This document shows positions 16,748-16,750 of a stretch of DNA of 16,750 nt, one piece after another (positions within the stretch are counted from its first letter, which is position 1; each line of letters begins with the position of its first letter). The stretch spans positions 1 to 16,750 of the forward strand of contig SSNU01000016.1 of the NCBI GenBank assembly GCA_012064415.1, written 5' to 3'. The notes beneath the pieces are model-generated. The model was not told the origin of the DNA. It ran no database searches and saw only the letters and a list, made by a program, of their open reading frames with translations. Origin of the DNA: Gyrodactylus bullatarudis. Its lineage: Eukaryota > Platyhelminthes > Monogenea > Gyrodactylidea > Gyrodactylidae. The position numbers and the translations under genes are program-made.

Positions 16748-16750
16748 GGT

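Larger units (their letters stand above)
16581..16750 (+). mobile_element. End of a mariner-type transposon, running off the window
   Basis: A TA target dinucleotide (16581-16582) is followed by TTAGGTTGAGCGAAAAGTAA (16583 onward). This closely follows the terminal inverted repeat of mariner elements (TTAGGTTG....AAAAGTAAT). The palindrome array at 16638-16694 and the hairpin at 16726-16747 lie inside it. The rest of the element, including any transposase and the other terminus, is beyond 16750, so autonomous copy and MITE cannot be separated. Confidence 0.6.

Noticed and set aside
1..16750. CRISPR arrays, tRNA or rRNA genes, bacterial promoters or terminators
   Set aside because: No regularly spaced direct repeats, no cloverleaf with a T-loop consensus, no conserved rRNA blocks; the window is eukaryotic in character.

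Overview
The window is strongly A+T-rich and has no bacterial-style gene packing. It holds isolated exon-like segments with splice signals, animal-type retroelements and DNA transposons, and long non-coding tracts. It looks like intergenic or intronic DNA of an invertebrate animal. An arthropod is plausible, because of a TipE/KCNMB-like channel-subunit exon, Tc1/mariner elements and Penelope-like elements, but the species cannot be fixed from sequence alone.

Host coding DNA is sparse. The left edge (2-196, +) carries the end of a membrane-protein reading frame that resembles the C-terminus of choline-transporter-like (SLC44) proteins. At 4985-5242 (-) there is an 85-residue terminal exon with a good splice acceptor and a C-terminal membrane helix. 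It resembles BK-channel beta subunits (KCNMB) and the arthropod TipE family. Neither has an ATG in the window.

Most recognisable content is mobile. The centrepiece is a young, 5'-truncated Penelope-like element (9444-10919) between 12-bp target-site duplications. It has 157-bp inverted arms that differ at one position and an open reading frame for the C-terminal part of the Penelope protein, including the GIY-YIG endonuclease; the reverse transcriptase is missing. Each arm holds a type I hammerhead-ribozyme-like motif. Related arm fragments lie at 2117-2235, 13771-13878 and, badly decayed, 4455-4490. A separate, divergent copy at 11861-11938 keeps the canonical CUGAUGA...GAAA core with a two-part stem I. 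Three divergent copies show compensatory changes in stem I and a TATA-like box 25-26 nt upstream of the core.

Other repeats are: an internally deleted Tc1/mariner (IS630-like) transposase at 12456-13169 (-); a dispersed repeat, called F1 here, with at least seven diverged copies in both orientations; an F1 inverted pair at 3463-3824; a roughly 290-bp foldback at 7473-7762; and a mariner-type terminal inverted repeat at 16583 next to overlapping perfect palindromes at the right edge. The remaining stretches show nothing I can support as genes.
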